64,000 nucleotides of DNA. Origin: Phoma sp. XZ068 (Eukaryota > Ascomycota > Dothideomycetes > Pleosporales > Didymellaceae). Under the pieces are notes generated by a model that was given only the letters and a program-made list of their open reading frames with translations, had not been told where the DNA came from and ran no database searches. The position numbers were made by a program, and so were the translations under genes. The DNA lies in contig RBKR01000002.1 of the NCBI GenBank assembly GCA_004835665.1, positions 930,001 to 994,000 on the forward strand, written 5' to 3'. Below are positions 44,618 to 54,513 of the stretch, piece by piece (position 1 is the first letter of the stretch; every line of letters starts with the position of its first letter).

Positions 44618-45267
44618 TTCGCTTCATATTGTAGTAATATCGACCAAAAGCGAGCAAGCGCGGGCTTGACAGTTTTGTAACGCGATTTGTTTGCTTTGAG
44701 CCGCTTGCCTATAGTCACAGGTTCAAAAGCTTCGAATCATATGCCTGAGTATCTCGTTGTGAAAAGCTCTCATGATTTCTCGAGGCCACAGTAAGCAGCA
44801 ACAACACGGGCCAACATTGCCGAACACAAGATCAGAAATAATAGCACCTTATATCTCAATGCGAGCAGATTGGCTACTTGAGAATAATACCACATTCGTA
44901 TGCAGTTCTAGAAAACGAAACATTGTCTGCTTTTCAGACGCGCAAATGGCATATGAATAAGAAGTTGCGTTGACAATCCAGGAAGATCACATTTTCAAAA
45001 TTATGCATTGATGGCTCCGAGCCATGTGCTAAATGTAGGCAATGTTGCAATAGCTACTTCTGCCGGAAACCATATTGTCTTTCTCCGAGTTTCTATGCCA
45101 TGACTGGACTGCGGTGGGTGCTGTTGTTCAGCCCGATGTCCATTGTAACACAAATGCTACCTTTGAAAGTGGTACCCTATGACTTCCACCCTGGTGGCTG
45201 TTAGTCCGCATCTCTACTTGAATCTTCAACGTGACTTACAACGATTAAGTGGTTTTCCTCAGTACCC
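44618..45267. other. Spacer between array copies A and B
   Basis: AT-rich, no convincing gene. Contains the distal promoter of A and the 3' flank of pseudogene B. Confidence 0.45.
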
Positions 45268-46149
45268 TCATCGGTAGTATGGAAGTTGCGTCCCCCAGAG
45301 CCTAAGATCCGCAGCGAAGCTGCGCATCTCCTTCTCTTCCTCGTCGCTTGAGACCTCTACCAGCCAGTCTTGGCTTGCTCAGCGGCGAGAGCGAGCTCAA
45401 TGGATGGACGAGGCTGAATCCTAGCCAAAGCTAGTTCAGGAAGGCCGATCTTGAACAGCCAGAGTGCAGCAGACACCTCGAAGTCGCCGAGATTGAGAAC
45501 TTCGTCGGCATGCTTAACCTAATTCTTGCAGCCAAGGAGCTTCTCGATGAGGTGATAGACGCACCACTGCATGTGCAGGGGTACTCCATGAAGGCTGAGC
45601 ATGACGCGCTTGTGAATGGTCTTAGTGGAGCCATCGTGGATTATCCATTCTTGTGCAGTGTTTGCAAGGAATTGCAGACCGTGGCTGAAATTGTCGTATA
45701 AGGCTTGTACGTCCGTAGAATGCTTCTTGCGATGTGGAAGAAGAACACGAGCGCAATAATTGATAAGCTCTGGATGTGTTATCACCTGTAATAGGTTAGT
45801 GGTGATACACAGCAATGAGCCAGATCCGCACCTTGATGATGTTGATAGCGGTGGTGCGGGAGGGGAGACCAGGTGTATCTTCGAACCAGTCTGCGCTGCT
45901 TCCTTCTCCAGTGACAGTCTCGCGGCCGTGCCGAGCGTTAATGAGCGCAAATCCTCCGTCCTCATTCACGTCCTCGGTGATCTTGCTAGTAGGAAAGACA
46001 TTGATAAAGCCATCATTGGCAGCTTCGATTGCGTGTTGGGCCCCTCCTGGACGCTTCTCGATGACCGTAAGCTCACTGTTACCCAGCGTGGACTCGCTGT
46101 CGCCCGTCTTCAACATGACTACGGACTTGAACTTCTGGTTAGTGCTCAT
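45268..46149 (-). pseudogene. Array paralogue B, inactivated by stop and frameshift
   Basis: Exon 1 (46149-45832) starts MSTNQKFKSVVML. A 46-nt phase-0 intron (45786-45831) sits at the same place as in A and C. Exon 2 reads VITHPELINYCARVLL and continues to a TAG at 45519-45521. The stop replaces the Trp that is conserved in A (FDWV) and C (HDWV), consistent with a TGG to TAG transition. Downstream the frame continues with the family block DFEVSAALWLFKIGLPELAL and ELALAAEQA. It then needs a one-base shift near 45,365 to reach DWLVEVSSDEEEK and FAADLRLWG, ending TGA at 45268-45270. The intact 5' part could still give a truncated 194-residue product. Confidence 0.7.
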
Positions 46150-47108
46150 TACTGCAGCTATAGTAACTTCGTGATGGAAATGCATATCGAAAATCCCTCT
46201 AATACAGTTAGTCATGGGACAACCGAGATCAGACCAACTAACACAGACCTGATTGAGGAGTTCACGCGTGTTTGTCATATGAGAAAATGAAAAAAAGTAC
46301 AAGGAATAGCAAAATATATAAAGGTGTGGGCGCGTGCGTTATAAGCACAGTACGCTCATCTGCTTTCACCTTCACCCTGGAAAGCAAGATGGAACAGCGA
46401 AAATTCTTGGCAGGGGTCCGAACCAGCTTAACGCCATAACCGTGCATTTAGGCAGCTATTTAACTTTAAATATTTGCTTTGGCTGTTGTGCCTGCCGTCA
46501 CATGTTGAAAGCTTCGGCAAAGTGATCATCGCAGGCGCAGTATCTCGGTCTACAAATTGAGTGCAATATTTGGCCCTAAGAAATCCCAGCGATATTTAAA
46601 ATAGGCTTGATTTGAGTAAGATGTGCATATTAGTTCTATTTAAGGTTGTGAAGACGTTTGTCGACATTGTGGATTTGTCACTAGCTTTCCACAGAGGCAT
46701 GTATATTCTATAAGCCAAAATACATCTTGTATCATAGAGTATTAATTTGAGACTATGACAAAGTATGCAGCATAAATCCTGCATTCTTGGCTACCTGGGA
46801 TTGAACAGCGGACAACGGGAAAAAAAACCCGACTAGAATCACAAAGAGTAGTAAATTCCAAATGTCGAAGGTATTAGTCTTGTCACTTAGTAGAATCTAC
46901 AAAGTTTCGTATAGAGGTTTTTCCCACAACTATCCGGCTTTGAAGATTGTGGAAGCATTCTCTAGAGCTTGCATGCCCTAGCAGTAGCCAAACGGGCATG
47001 AGGAGTAACGTTAGTTGCCGTCGACTGGTCTAGGCATGTTGTGAATGTGCTTGCCAGACCATGGTTCCTTTCGTGATGCCTCCCGTCTTTGGTAGACGAC
47101 GCCGTTTT
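46150..47108. other. Spacer between array copies B and C
   Basis: Holds the promoter of B (TATA-like plus shared element) and otherwise AT-rich sequence without a convincing gene. Confidence 0.45.
46312..46400 (-). promoter_or_regulatory. Promoter of paralogue B: TATA-like box plus shared element
   Basis: TATA-like plus-strand AAATATATAAAGG (46312-46324) and CTTTCACCTTCACCCTGG (46363-46380), followed by AAGCAAGATGGRACRGCGA. Order and roughly 50-nt spacing match paralogue A. Confidence 0.5.
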
Positions 47109-47939
47109 TCAAAACCGCTCCGCAACCTTACAACCCCATAGACGAAGGTCTTCAGCCAAGCCTACGACAATCCTCTTCTGCTCTTCAGTCTTGATAAGTT
47201 CGACAAGCCAGTATTGTTCCATGTCAAGCGCTACGATAGCCGGGGAGAGGCACTGTGCCCACCCCATAACAATTCCCCGCGGTCCAAGTATGAGTAGCCA
47301 GAAAGCTTTCGAGATCTCGCACTCTCGAGTACCTACCGGCTTCTGGTCTTCGCCCACCCAATCATGGGAGTTTAGGAGGGCCCTTATAGTCAGGAAGAGT
47401 TCAGCTTGCTGAAACCAAGGCTGACTGCGGATCTTCGCCATGATTCGTTCCCCAATGGCTTGTATGGGGGTGTCAGATAAGAACCATTCTTTGGAGACAT
47501 CAACAAGAAGCTCAGCGCCACTCTGAAAGATTTTGTAGAATATGGAAGCGTCAAACTTGTCATGAGTCGTGCGATATGCATGGCGGGCGACGACATGGAC
47601 TAACTGCTCGTTGGACATGGCCTGCAATGGTTAGTGAACGCCACCACAAGGAATATGTCTCATTACCTTGACCTGCTCCATGCGCTGGAAGATGTTTTCG
47701 AGTTCTACTTCCTCGATATCATTTTTATCAACATCGATAATGCTTTGCTCCGTATCAGGGTCGCCAAGCACGGGCTCGTAGCTGTGACGACCTCCAACGA
47801 TGACGGAACCCTCATTCTCTGTAGCCTTGTTGCTCTTCTTACTAGTAGAGACAGCGGATATAGAGCCTCCGTATTCAGTAGTAGCGGCATTGAAGGTGGT
47901 ATGTCCAATGGAATGGGATGCTACATTGTTTGAAGTCAT
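47109..47939 (-). CDS. Array paralogue C, intact member of the family
   Basis: Two exons: 47939-47667 and 47621-47109, with a 45-nt phase-0 intron (47622-47666) in the same position as in A and B. Product is 261 residues. The N-terminus (about 1-80) is Ser/Asp/Glu-rich and divergent. The C-terminal part carries the family pattern: DWVGEDQKP, RECEISKAFWLLILG, QYWLVELIKTEEQK and FA-like LAEDLRLWG. It has no signal peptide, membrane segment or recognised fold and is predicted cytosolic. It is the only array copy readable without extra assumptions. Function unknown. Confidence 0.7.
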
Positions 47940-49380
47940 GGCTGTTTCCGAATCAGTTAGGGCTCCCAGACTTGATGGAGGCGTACATACTAGCGAAAAG
48001 TAGTGTTTAGCAAAGTTGGCGACACTATAGGGAGAAGTTATTGTGGGAAATGGAAGGGAAATAAAGACTGACATTGTTTCGCACAGTGTGCAAGAAAACT
48101 CGCGTAAGAGCTCCTTTCACTTTGGACACGTGACGTTGCACTTTAGCTGCGAACAGAGTGGACTAGTACCAGAATGCACCTTCCGCGACGGAAATAGTGA
48201 AAAGGCGACAGGGTACGCCAATTCCTCTCTAAGAACCTAGTTCTGATTAGTACTAGCTTAGTACTGGCTCATTTGCTACCTAGAGAAGTAGGTATCTTCG
48301 AACCATGGTTGCGCAGGCGTTGTAGTTGATGCGAAGGCTCCAGTGGATGCAATTAGATAGATCTCGAGCTCCAGAAATCATGAAATGTTCATCCTCTTTA
48401 GTCTTTTACTTCTCGTCAGTAAAGATAATAGTCATGAAGCCGTTGTATTTGGCAGTGGTAGTGCAAATGTCCAACTTTTGTAAGTATCTGGTGGAGAGCG
48501 CCTTTGAGTGTGTGTTGTGCCTAACATCTGCGGCTGGGATGCTAGCAGCGATCATGGAATATCAAACAAGTTTCGGGGTCGGTATGAGAAGTAATATCCG
48601 TAGGTATGGAGGGTGGAGATGAATATATAATATGGATGCCACGGTTCGCAAACCTGTTCCAGGTTCATTGCGATGTCGCTATTACACTTTCGAAAAGCCA
48701 TGATGAGCTCTCATATATCTCAAGAAAGTTTTACGATTGCAACGAAGGTTGATCTCGTGCTTAACCTTATCAGCAGATGCAAATCAATGGCAGCGTGCGC
48801 TGCATCGGTTCTACCGGACCACACGTACTCGGCTACTCGTATGCAGCATTGATACGACATGGCCACGCATACCATTGCTCGAGTCATTGAGCATATCTCA
48901 GGAGGACCAGGCAACGGGCAGCGCAACTAAGCACCCCGCAGGCCAAATTGAAAGGGCTGTCATTGATCTAGTTACCACTCAAGTGGGCGTCATGTGACAG
49001 CATCGTAGTGATCACACTGAGAACCCAAACCTTGTCACTCGCGATGATATAACACTACCTGATTTTAGAACTGTTAAGTGGTACAACTGTGGGGTACTGC
49101 TTGTTCTAGAGGCAATCCGGTGTTGGTGCCTTCCGAGGCTTGGACGTTCTTGGGAGGATCAAGTGCTGCGTCGATGCGTACTACCAAGGATGAAAATATA
49201 TGGCTAAGCACAGAAACATCAACTAAAAATGTGCAAACTAAGTCCTATGATGGTTATATTGTTGTCATCTACTGCTGTACCTTTCAGTGGTGTCTATATA
49301 CCGAGGTACCTACGTTTCAGCACTCTCGGAGGACGATACAATCATCACAATTCCTCCACATCCTCGTCGTATTCCTCTAT
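47940..49380. other. Intergenic right of the array
   Basis: Begins with the promoter of paralogue C. A 97-codon plus-strand frame at 48329 and an 86-codon frame at 48737 lack coding character. No RNA or repeat seen. Confidence 0.4.
48058..48125 (-). promoter_or_regulatory. Promoter of paralogue C: weak TATA and shared CTTTCACTTTGG
   Basis: Plus-strand GAAATAAAGA (48058-48067) and CCTTTCACTTTGG (48113-48125) sit in the same order and at similar spacing as in A and B, though the downstream AAGCAAGATGG part is absent. Confidence 0.35.
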
Positions 49381-50915
49381 TTAAACATCTCCATCGTCCT
49401 CTCTGTCCTCATCATCGTCTTCGCGAGCCAAATTGGACATCTTGATTACCTCGTCTGGGTGCGTCTCACTAGTCGGAAACGCCCTTCCATCAGCGATCTC
49501 ATTCCTCATCTTGGTAGCTCGGCGTACTAGATCGGTAATTGGACGTGTGCTATTGCTCTTTCCCTTCAGACTACGACTGATTTGCCCTTTTACCGAATCT
49601 AGAGATCGGTATGAGTCCACCTCTTCTCGGTGACCACATTGATCGACATCATCGGTGGCTTGCTTGATCATCTCCTTGACGTCTGCGGGTGGAAAACTGG
49701 GCACTCCGTTGACCTTGCACCATTTCTTGATGCTGCTGCATAAAGTGTGGTGTTCAGCTGAAGACCACGGAGGCACCCTGATATTTGGCTCGTACAATGT
49801 GTCTCGACGCTTCTTCATCTGGACAAGTTTTTTGTTGTGCAGCGTCCTCCAAGTCGTGTCGTTTGGATCGATTGGTGTCTGAAAAATCGCTGGATAGTAG
49901 TAAAAACTCTCATACTTGTCATTGTCGATGCGGAAAGCGCGAAAGCATGCCTTCATTGTCCACGTGTCGTGGCCCCTTGTTCAGACATAACCATCCTTAC
50001 TTCGCCTAACCCAGGTTTTGCCTCTGACTGGTTTCGGTATCAGGTGACTCGCGACGTCGGGTTTTATGTACGTAGCTGAGTTATTCGTGGTTTTATGGAC
50101 TCTGAACGATGGGATTATGTCAATCTGGACGTATTCTTTCTCTTCTCCAACCATGTCTACCGAGAACCGGGCAATAGTGGTACCGTCTGAAGCTGTTTCA
50201 AAGAACCTCATTCTCATGGAGAGGCTCAGGGGCTTGTGTGGACAACGTCTGTGGGTCTGGTTGGTCGGACTCAACGGTAATATCACTATCTACATCGTAT
50301 TCAGCGGTAGGTGTAGTCTCCTCGTCTTGACGGGCAGCCATTGTCGCTTGTGATTTTGACGTCTGAAGTCTGGTCGTTCGTCGGATCGGTAAGTTTGGTG
50401 GAGTAGATTCAATAGGCAATTCCATTATCTCTTCGTCACTATGGGTAGATGAAATTTCGAGAGATGGCGAGATGCGTGATGTTCGAGTTGGATATTGCTC
50501 TTCGACTATCCCGGTCAAAAAAGTCCACAGGTCTTCATCGACATCATCGTGCCGAAACATCGTAGGCAAGTCCACCTGTTACCATATGTTTGTACATGTA
50601 CTTTTCCAGGTGAGCTTTGGTAATGTTCAAGAAGGGTACTTCGAGTGCATTGGCTCTTAGGATCCTGCCATGCTGAATCTGGGTAAGAGTCCACATTAGT
50701 CCTGGGACGAGCTTGTTGCGCATTGCAACTACCTCTTCGCACGTGCGCTCTTGCTCCACTACAGGGTGTGATCGAAAGTAAGTGGAAAACCTTACGAAGA
50801 GTGTCATGTCATTTAGCCACACCATAGCATTGGGATGTAGTTCAATAGCTGCAAGGAGAATTTGATAGTAGAGTTGGAGCCAGACGCGCTCATGACCATG
50901 CAGCGGCTGTGGCAT
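49381..50915 (-). pseudogene. Degenerate gene for a roughly 500-residue unrecognised protein
   Basis: ATG 50915 opens MPQPLHGHERVWLQLYYQIL and a helical segment ending YMYKHMV. The coding character then jumps frame near 50,575 to LPTMFRHDDVDEDLWTFLTG, and again near 50,205 to FFETASDGTTIARFSVDMVG. It meets an in-frame TGA at 49981-49983 between SKDGYV and TRGHDTWTMKACF, then runs to a stop at 49381. The last part contains PPWSSAEHHTLCSSIKKWCK, which resembles a Myb/SANT-like helix, and an acidic tail. Only sub-minimal 'introns' (7 nt and about 14-20 nt) would repair the shifts, so a broken gene is the simplest reading. The TGA fits TGG to TGA or CGA to TGA. Confidence 0.6.
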
Positions 50916-51364
50916 CTTGGAGTTGGGTATGTGAAAGGGTGGGTCCCTTCGTCGAACGAGATCATAGGATATTTAAAAGCAAAATCTTGACCTTGAGACT
51001 ATAGGCTTGCTGTTGCTCATAGCACTTGAGCACCTGATTTCGTTTATTAGCGGCACGGGTTCTCTCATCGGGTTTGTTGAGCACTTATCCTGGTCGCTCG
51101 CAAATCTCTAGCTCTACACGGGGGCTTGAATATATCCTGCATAAGATCATCCTGAGTCAAACCTTAGAAGGTTTGTAGTTTGGAGCTGAAGGCGGAATCA
51201 TTGGAGCTCGTTGTTACATAACTCGACGGTAAATGAGCGGACAAAACTCCGATCTATCTTATTGTATAGAACGTGACATGTGCATAGCCAAAACTATTCA
51301 CTCTATATGACTTTCGACTGCACACATTACAAATGCTGCAGCTGGCAAGGCTATAGCCACAAAT
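50916..51364. other. Intergenic region
   Basis: About 450 bp with no gene or repeat seen. Confidence 0.4.
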
Positions 51365-51715
51365 CTACTTGCTTTGCACCTTGAAATGCGACTCATACAT
51401 CCTACTAATGCTCTTCTCATCAAACCCTCCTCTCAACCACTCGAGCATCCTTTGCTCCGTCCACCCATTCACAGTCCCATACCTGCCTTTCATGGCCACT
51501 GTGAGCTCGTTGGCCCTCTTCCTCCTCTGTGCCTCAAGCATTTCAAGCCGCTGCCGGTACTCCGCAATGATCTCCTCTTCACTAAGATTATGTTCTGTAA
51601 GAAGCACCTTAATGTCGTTGGCTTGCCACTCAGGGCCGTCCTCTGGCTTGCCGGTTTGATACCTGCCGAGTTCCGTCTCCATGTATGCCAGCAATTTCTC
51701 GGCTTGTTCTGCCAT
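51365..51715 (-). CDS. Small hypothetical protein, 116 residues
   Basis: Starts MAEQAEKLLAYMETELGR at the first ATG (51715); the open frame extends upstream only through non-ATG codons. Highly charged and helical, probably coiled-coil (LSEEEIIAEYRQRLEMLEAQ), with a C-terminal part rich in Trp, Arg and Gly (NGWTEQRMLEWLRGGFDE) that resembles a short DNA- or protein-binding helix pair. No signal peptide. Family not recognised. Confidence 0.55.
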   Translation of the reverse strand: MAEQAEKLLAYMETELGRYQTGKPEDGPEWQANDIKVLLTEHNLSEEEIIAEYRQRLEMLEAQRRKRANELTVAMKGRYGTVNGWTEQRMLEWLRGGFDEKSISRMYESHFKVQSK

Positions 51716-52036
51716 AGCAGCTATTCGTTGTAAGGGAAGAGTGTTTGGAAAAGGTAAAAGACGAAGCAACAAGAAAGAGATTTTGTCTCACATTATGCTA
51801 CTAAGTTGCCCCATTCCTGCTTGCTTCGCATGATTTACAGGAGCCAGCAATTCTCGATGGCAAGCTGGGAAGGAAACTAGCATGTATTTGCTGGAGCTTT
51901 GGAGACGTCGCGTGGACGACCTCAACAACATACCTGAATCATACGCCAAGAAGGCGTGACGCTGAAATGGATACTGACTGACACCTTGCAATAATACTGC
52001 AAGGTATTGAGAATACGAGACGAATGAAACAAAAAC
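51716..52036. other. Intergenic region
   Basis: About 320 bp between two minus-strand genes. Nothing seen beyond the promoter of the 116-residue gene. Confidence 0.4.
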
Positions 52037-53386
52037 CTACAACTTCGCCTTCTCTTCTTCAAAATCGCTCAACTCCCTTCTATTACTATTGCGCGGGCTG
52101 TTACCGAACTCTTTCGCTCCTCGTTCCTTAAGCTCGTCCTCACTCTTCCACTTCCACGCTCGGTCCTTCTCTTCGCCATTGCTTTTCCCGTTCAGCACAT
52201 TTAGTATATACTGGCCTGCATTCGGCATGAACTTGTACGAGTGGAAACTTCCACCGACTGCAATGTACATGTTCTTCAACCGCTTGTCGGGATGGCGCGA
52301 CACTACCCAGTCTTCTGTAGGTGAGACAGCATCGTAGCATATGCGCCACCGGCCTGGATGTCGGCCTTTCGTCCACTCTGGCATACTCTTTTGGATGACT
52401 TTGGTACTCTCCTGAATGAGCTTTGCTGGAACTTGCATTTGGTTCCTCTTACTCGGTGCAGTAATGCGTTTACCAGATGAGGTGGTAACGGTGTTGGTGA
52501 ACTCGGTCTTGATATCGTTGACCTTGAGGGATGGGATGTTGTGGTATGGTGGGATAATGTCGACTTCGCCGCCAATAACTATGACTGGAAGCTCGGTGTC
52601 CATCATATGCTTTGACTCGTCCTCACTGAGGTTGTAATAAGCGGACAGTCGCCCGACAGCTGTCACTTGTCGCTCGATTCGATCCTTATCTGCAATTCTG
52701 AGTTTGTCCTCGAGTGGCGAGAGCAAGCTGCTTGTCCAGGCACCGGCTGCTACGACAACTTTTTCCGCTTTCAATATTGTTCCGTCTTGAAGTCTTACAC
52801 CGGAGATACCGCCATCACGAATGAGGAGCTCTTCGACTTCGCCTGTGATCCGCTTCGCACCTCGACTTTCCGCAATCCTCAAATAAGCCTTCGTTGCACT
52901 TGCCGCGTCGACCCATCCCGCCTCAGGATTGTAATATCCGTTCCCTAGTCTTTCTCTACTCAAGCCCTTCAAGACACTATGATCATTGATCAATCCTTCA
53001 ACATCAACATCTTGCACGTGTGATCCTCTGTTCTCGAAAGTCGTGCGCACGCCATCTCTAAACTCCTGGCTCTGCTCCGGGCCATCGAAAACGGTCCATC
53101 CAGCCTTATGGAAATGGCCCTGGACTTCCATCCCCCAGAACCAGAAATGGATAGCTTCATTGGCGAGGTTGCAGTACAGTGGCGAGGTGTAATCAGTGCG
53201 GATGATGCGGTTGACGTCTATTGCTGCTGCGTTCTTGTCGTGCACATGACCATCAGGTGACCATCGATCAATGATTGTGATCTTTGAGGGATCGCGGTAG
53301 GATTTTGAGGCGTGCACGGCGAGCGATGTACCGAATGTGCCTGCGCCGATGATGAGGAGGGATGGCTCGTCCTCTTTGTCCGCCAT
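52037..53386 (-). CDS. FAD-dependent oxidoreductase, MSOX/fructosyl-amino-acid oxidase type
   Basis: Flavoenzyme of the monomeric sarcosine oxidase family, which oxidises secondary amines such as fructosyl amino acids, saccharopine or pipecolate. The single-exon 449-residue protein starts with the Rossmann motif IIGAGTFGTS (Gly14, Gly16, Gly19). The C-terminal flavin-site block is RWRICYDAVSPTEDW, with Cys350 at the position of covalent FAD attachment. A conserved GGSFHSYKFMPNAGQYI block follows and closes the FAD site. The tail is charged, without a clear peroxisomal SKL ending. Substrate cannot be fixed from sequence. Confidence 0.9.
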   Translation of the reverse strand: MADKEDEPSLLIIGAGTFGTSLAVHASKSYRDPSKITIIDRWSPDGHVHDKNAAAIDVNRIIRTDYTSPLYCNLANEAIHFWFWGMEVQGHFHKAGWTVFDGPEQSQEFRDGVRTTFENRGSHVQDVDVEGLINDHSVLKGLSRERLGNGYYNPEAGWVDAASATKAYLRIAESRGAKRITGEVEELLIRDGGISGVRLQDGTILKAEKVVVAAGAWTSSLLSPLEDKLRIADKDRIERQVTAVGRLSAYYNLSEDESKHMMDTELPVIVIGGEVDIIPPYHNIPSLKVNDIKTEFTNTVTTSSGKRITAPSKRNQMQVPAKLIQESTKVIQKSMPEWTKGRHPGRWRICYDAVSPTEDWVVSRHPDKRLKNMYIAVGGSFHSYKFMPNAGQYILNVLNGKSNGEEKDRAWKWKSEDELKERGAKEFGNSPRNSNRRELSDFEEEKAKL

Positions 53387-53420
53387 TCTCGTTGCAATGT
53401 TCCAGACTTTGACCTGTTAA

Positions 53421-53852
53421 TTAACTATGATTTTTCCGTTTCTTGCACTGTTCAATACTCTGGGATTTCTGATGTTGATATATTGTTGGTTTTCTCGGCG
53501 TAGCCCCGCGACATAGTGCGGATCCGGTGTGCATGGGTGGTCGATCGGCGAGCCACTTCGAGATTGCGGAGATCGCTCCGCGAGTCAGGAAGCGTAGAGT
53601 TCCAACGGAAGCGCAACGGATTTCTTGTAACATGCTCAACTTCCGTCCGATACTTGTGCGCTCTTCTTCCGTTCTCTTTCCTCTGGCATATTGTATTTCT
53701 CCACTGCGTGCAGCGCATCGGTTTGTTTGCGAATCGACGAACACTACTAGACCAGCACATTTTGCTGCAGTGGCAGTGAAATCCTCGTGCTTCTGAGCCT
53801 TGATCAGCAGCGACAGCGACATAGCCGCAACCAACATCAGACGAAAACTCAT
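53421..53852 (-). CDS. Candidate small secreted Cys-containing protein
   Basis: A 143-residue frame from ATG 53852 opens with a strong hydrophobic signal-peptide-like N-terminus (MSFRLMLVAAMSLSLLIKA). It contains five cysteines in its remainder (KCAG, NRCAA, IRCAS, ALCRG, EQCKK) and a basic body. This is the profile of an effector-like secreted protein. Against it: the only TATA-like stretch (plus-strand CTATATATATCG, 53867-53878) sits too close to the ATG. The stop is only 35 nt from the next gene's start, so it may be a chance frame in that gene's promoter. Confidence 0.3.
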   Translation of the reverse strand: MSFRLMLVAAMSLSLLIKAQKHEDFTATAAKCAGLVVFVDSQTNRCAARSGEIQYARGKRTEEERTSIGRKLSMLQEIRCASVGTLRFLTRGAISAISKWLADRPPMHTGSALCRGATPRKPTIYQHQKSQSIEQCKKRKNHS

Positions 53853-54513
53853 GTGCACTCCCAATGCTATATATATCGCTCACTCGGTCTTCATTGTCGA
53901 CAGCTTGTCGATGCTCAGAACCGGAGCTACCAACAAGACGAAAATGACGTCTACAACGTGAAATTCAGTCTTCCGGACCCTATGAGTAGAGAGGTGGAAC
54001 ATAGATGCGCCGTCGCTCTTCAAACCTCTGAGACTGGCAGTCTCATAACCGAATGGGAAGGCGCTCCCTGAAAAGGAGCGAATGAATACCGGCTAAAGAA
54101 AAGTGTCCTCTGTATTAGTCAGCTTGACGTGAGCGCAAAAGGCTGCTTTGGTGTTTGATACACCTGATCACTCGAGTGACTGACTGCACATGTCTATTAT
54201 TGCATGGATTCAGTCTGAGCTCTACGTTCGGTCGTAGAGTCTCGCAAGTATTAGTTCTCCATTTGCGGGTAACGTTTGATGACTTGCAGTTTAGAACGCT
54301 TGCGGCTACAGTCTTCCAGCACACACTGTTAGGTACAGCACTTGATGCATCGTCAATTGCACATTGTATGGTTCATAAGATAAAAATTTCGAATAATCGT
54401 AAAATAGTACATGCATTGGTATCTCTATGCAAACAAGCCCATATGCATCGACCAGTCTCTTAGGACCGTCCCGTAAACAACAAACGCCTTGCTAAATGCT
54501 TCCGTCTAGCGGT
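53853..54513. other. Intergenic region
   Basis: About 660 bp between the candidate secreted protein and the permease stop. No convincing gene. A TATATATA stretch lies at 53868-53877. Confidence 0.4.

Noticed and set aside
44702..44725. tRNA-like T-loop motif (GGTTCAAAAGCTTCGAATC)
   Set aside because: No matching acceptor, D or anticodon arms could be folded around it.
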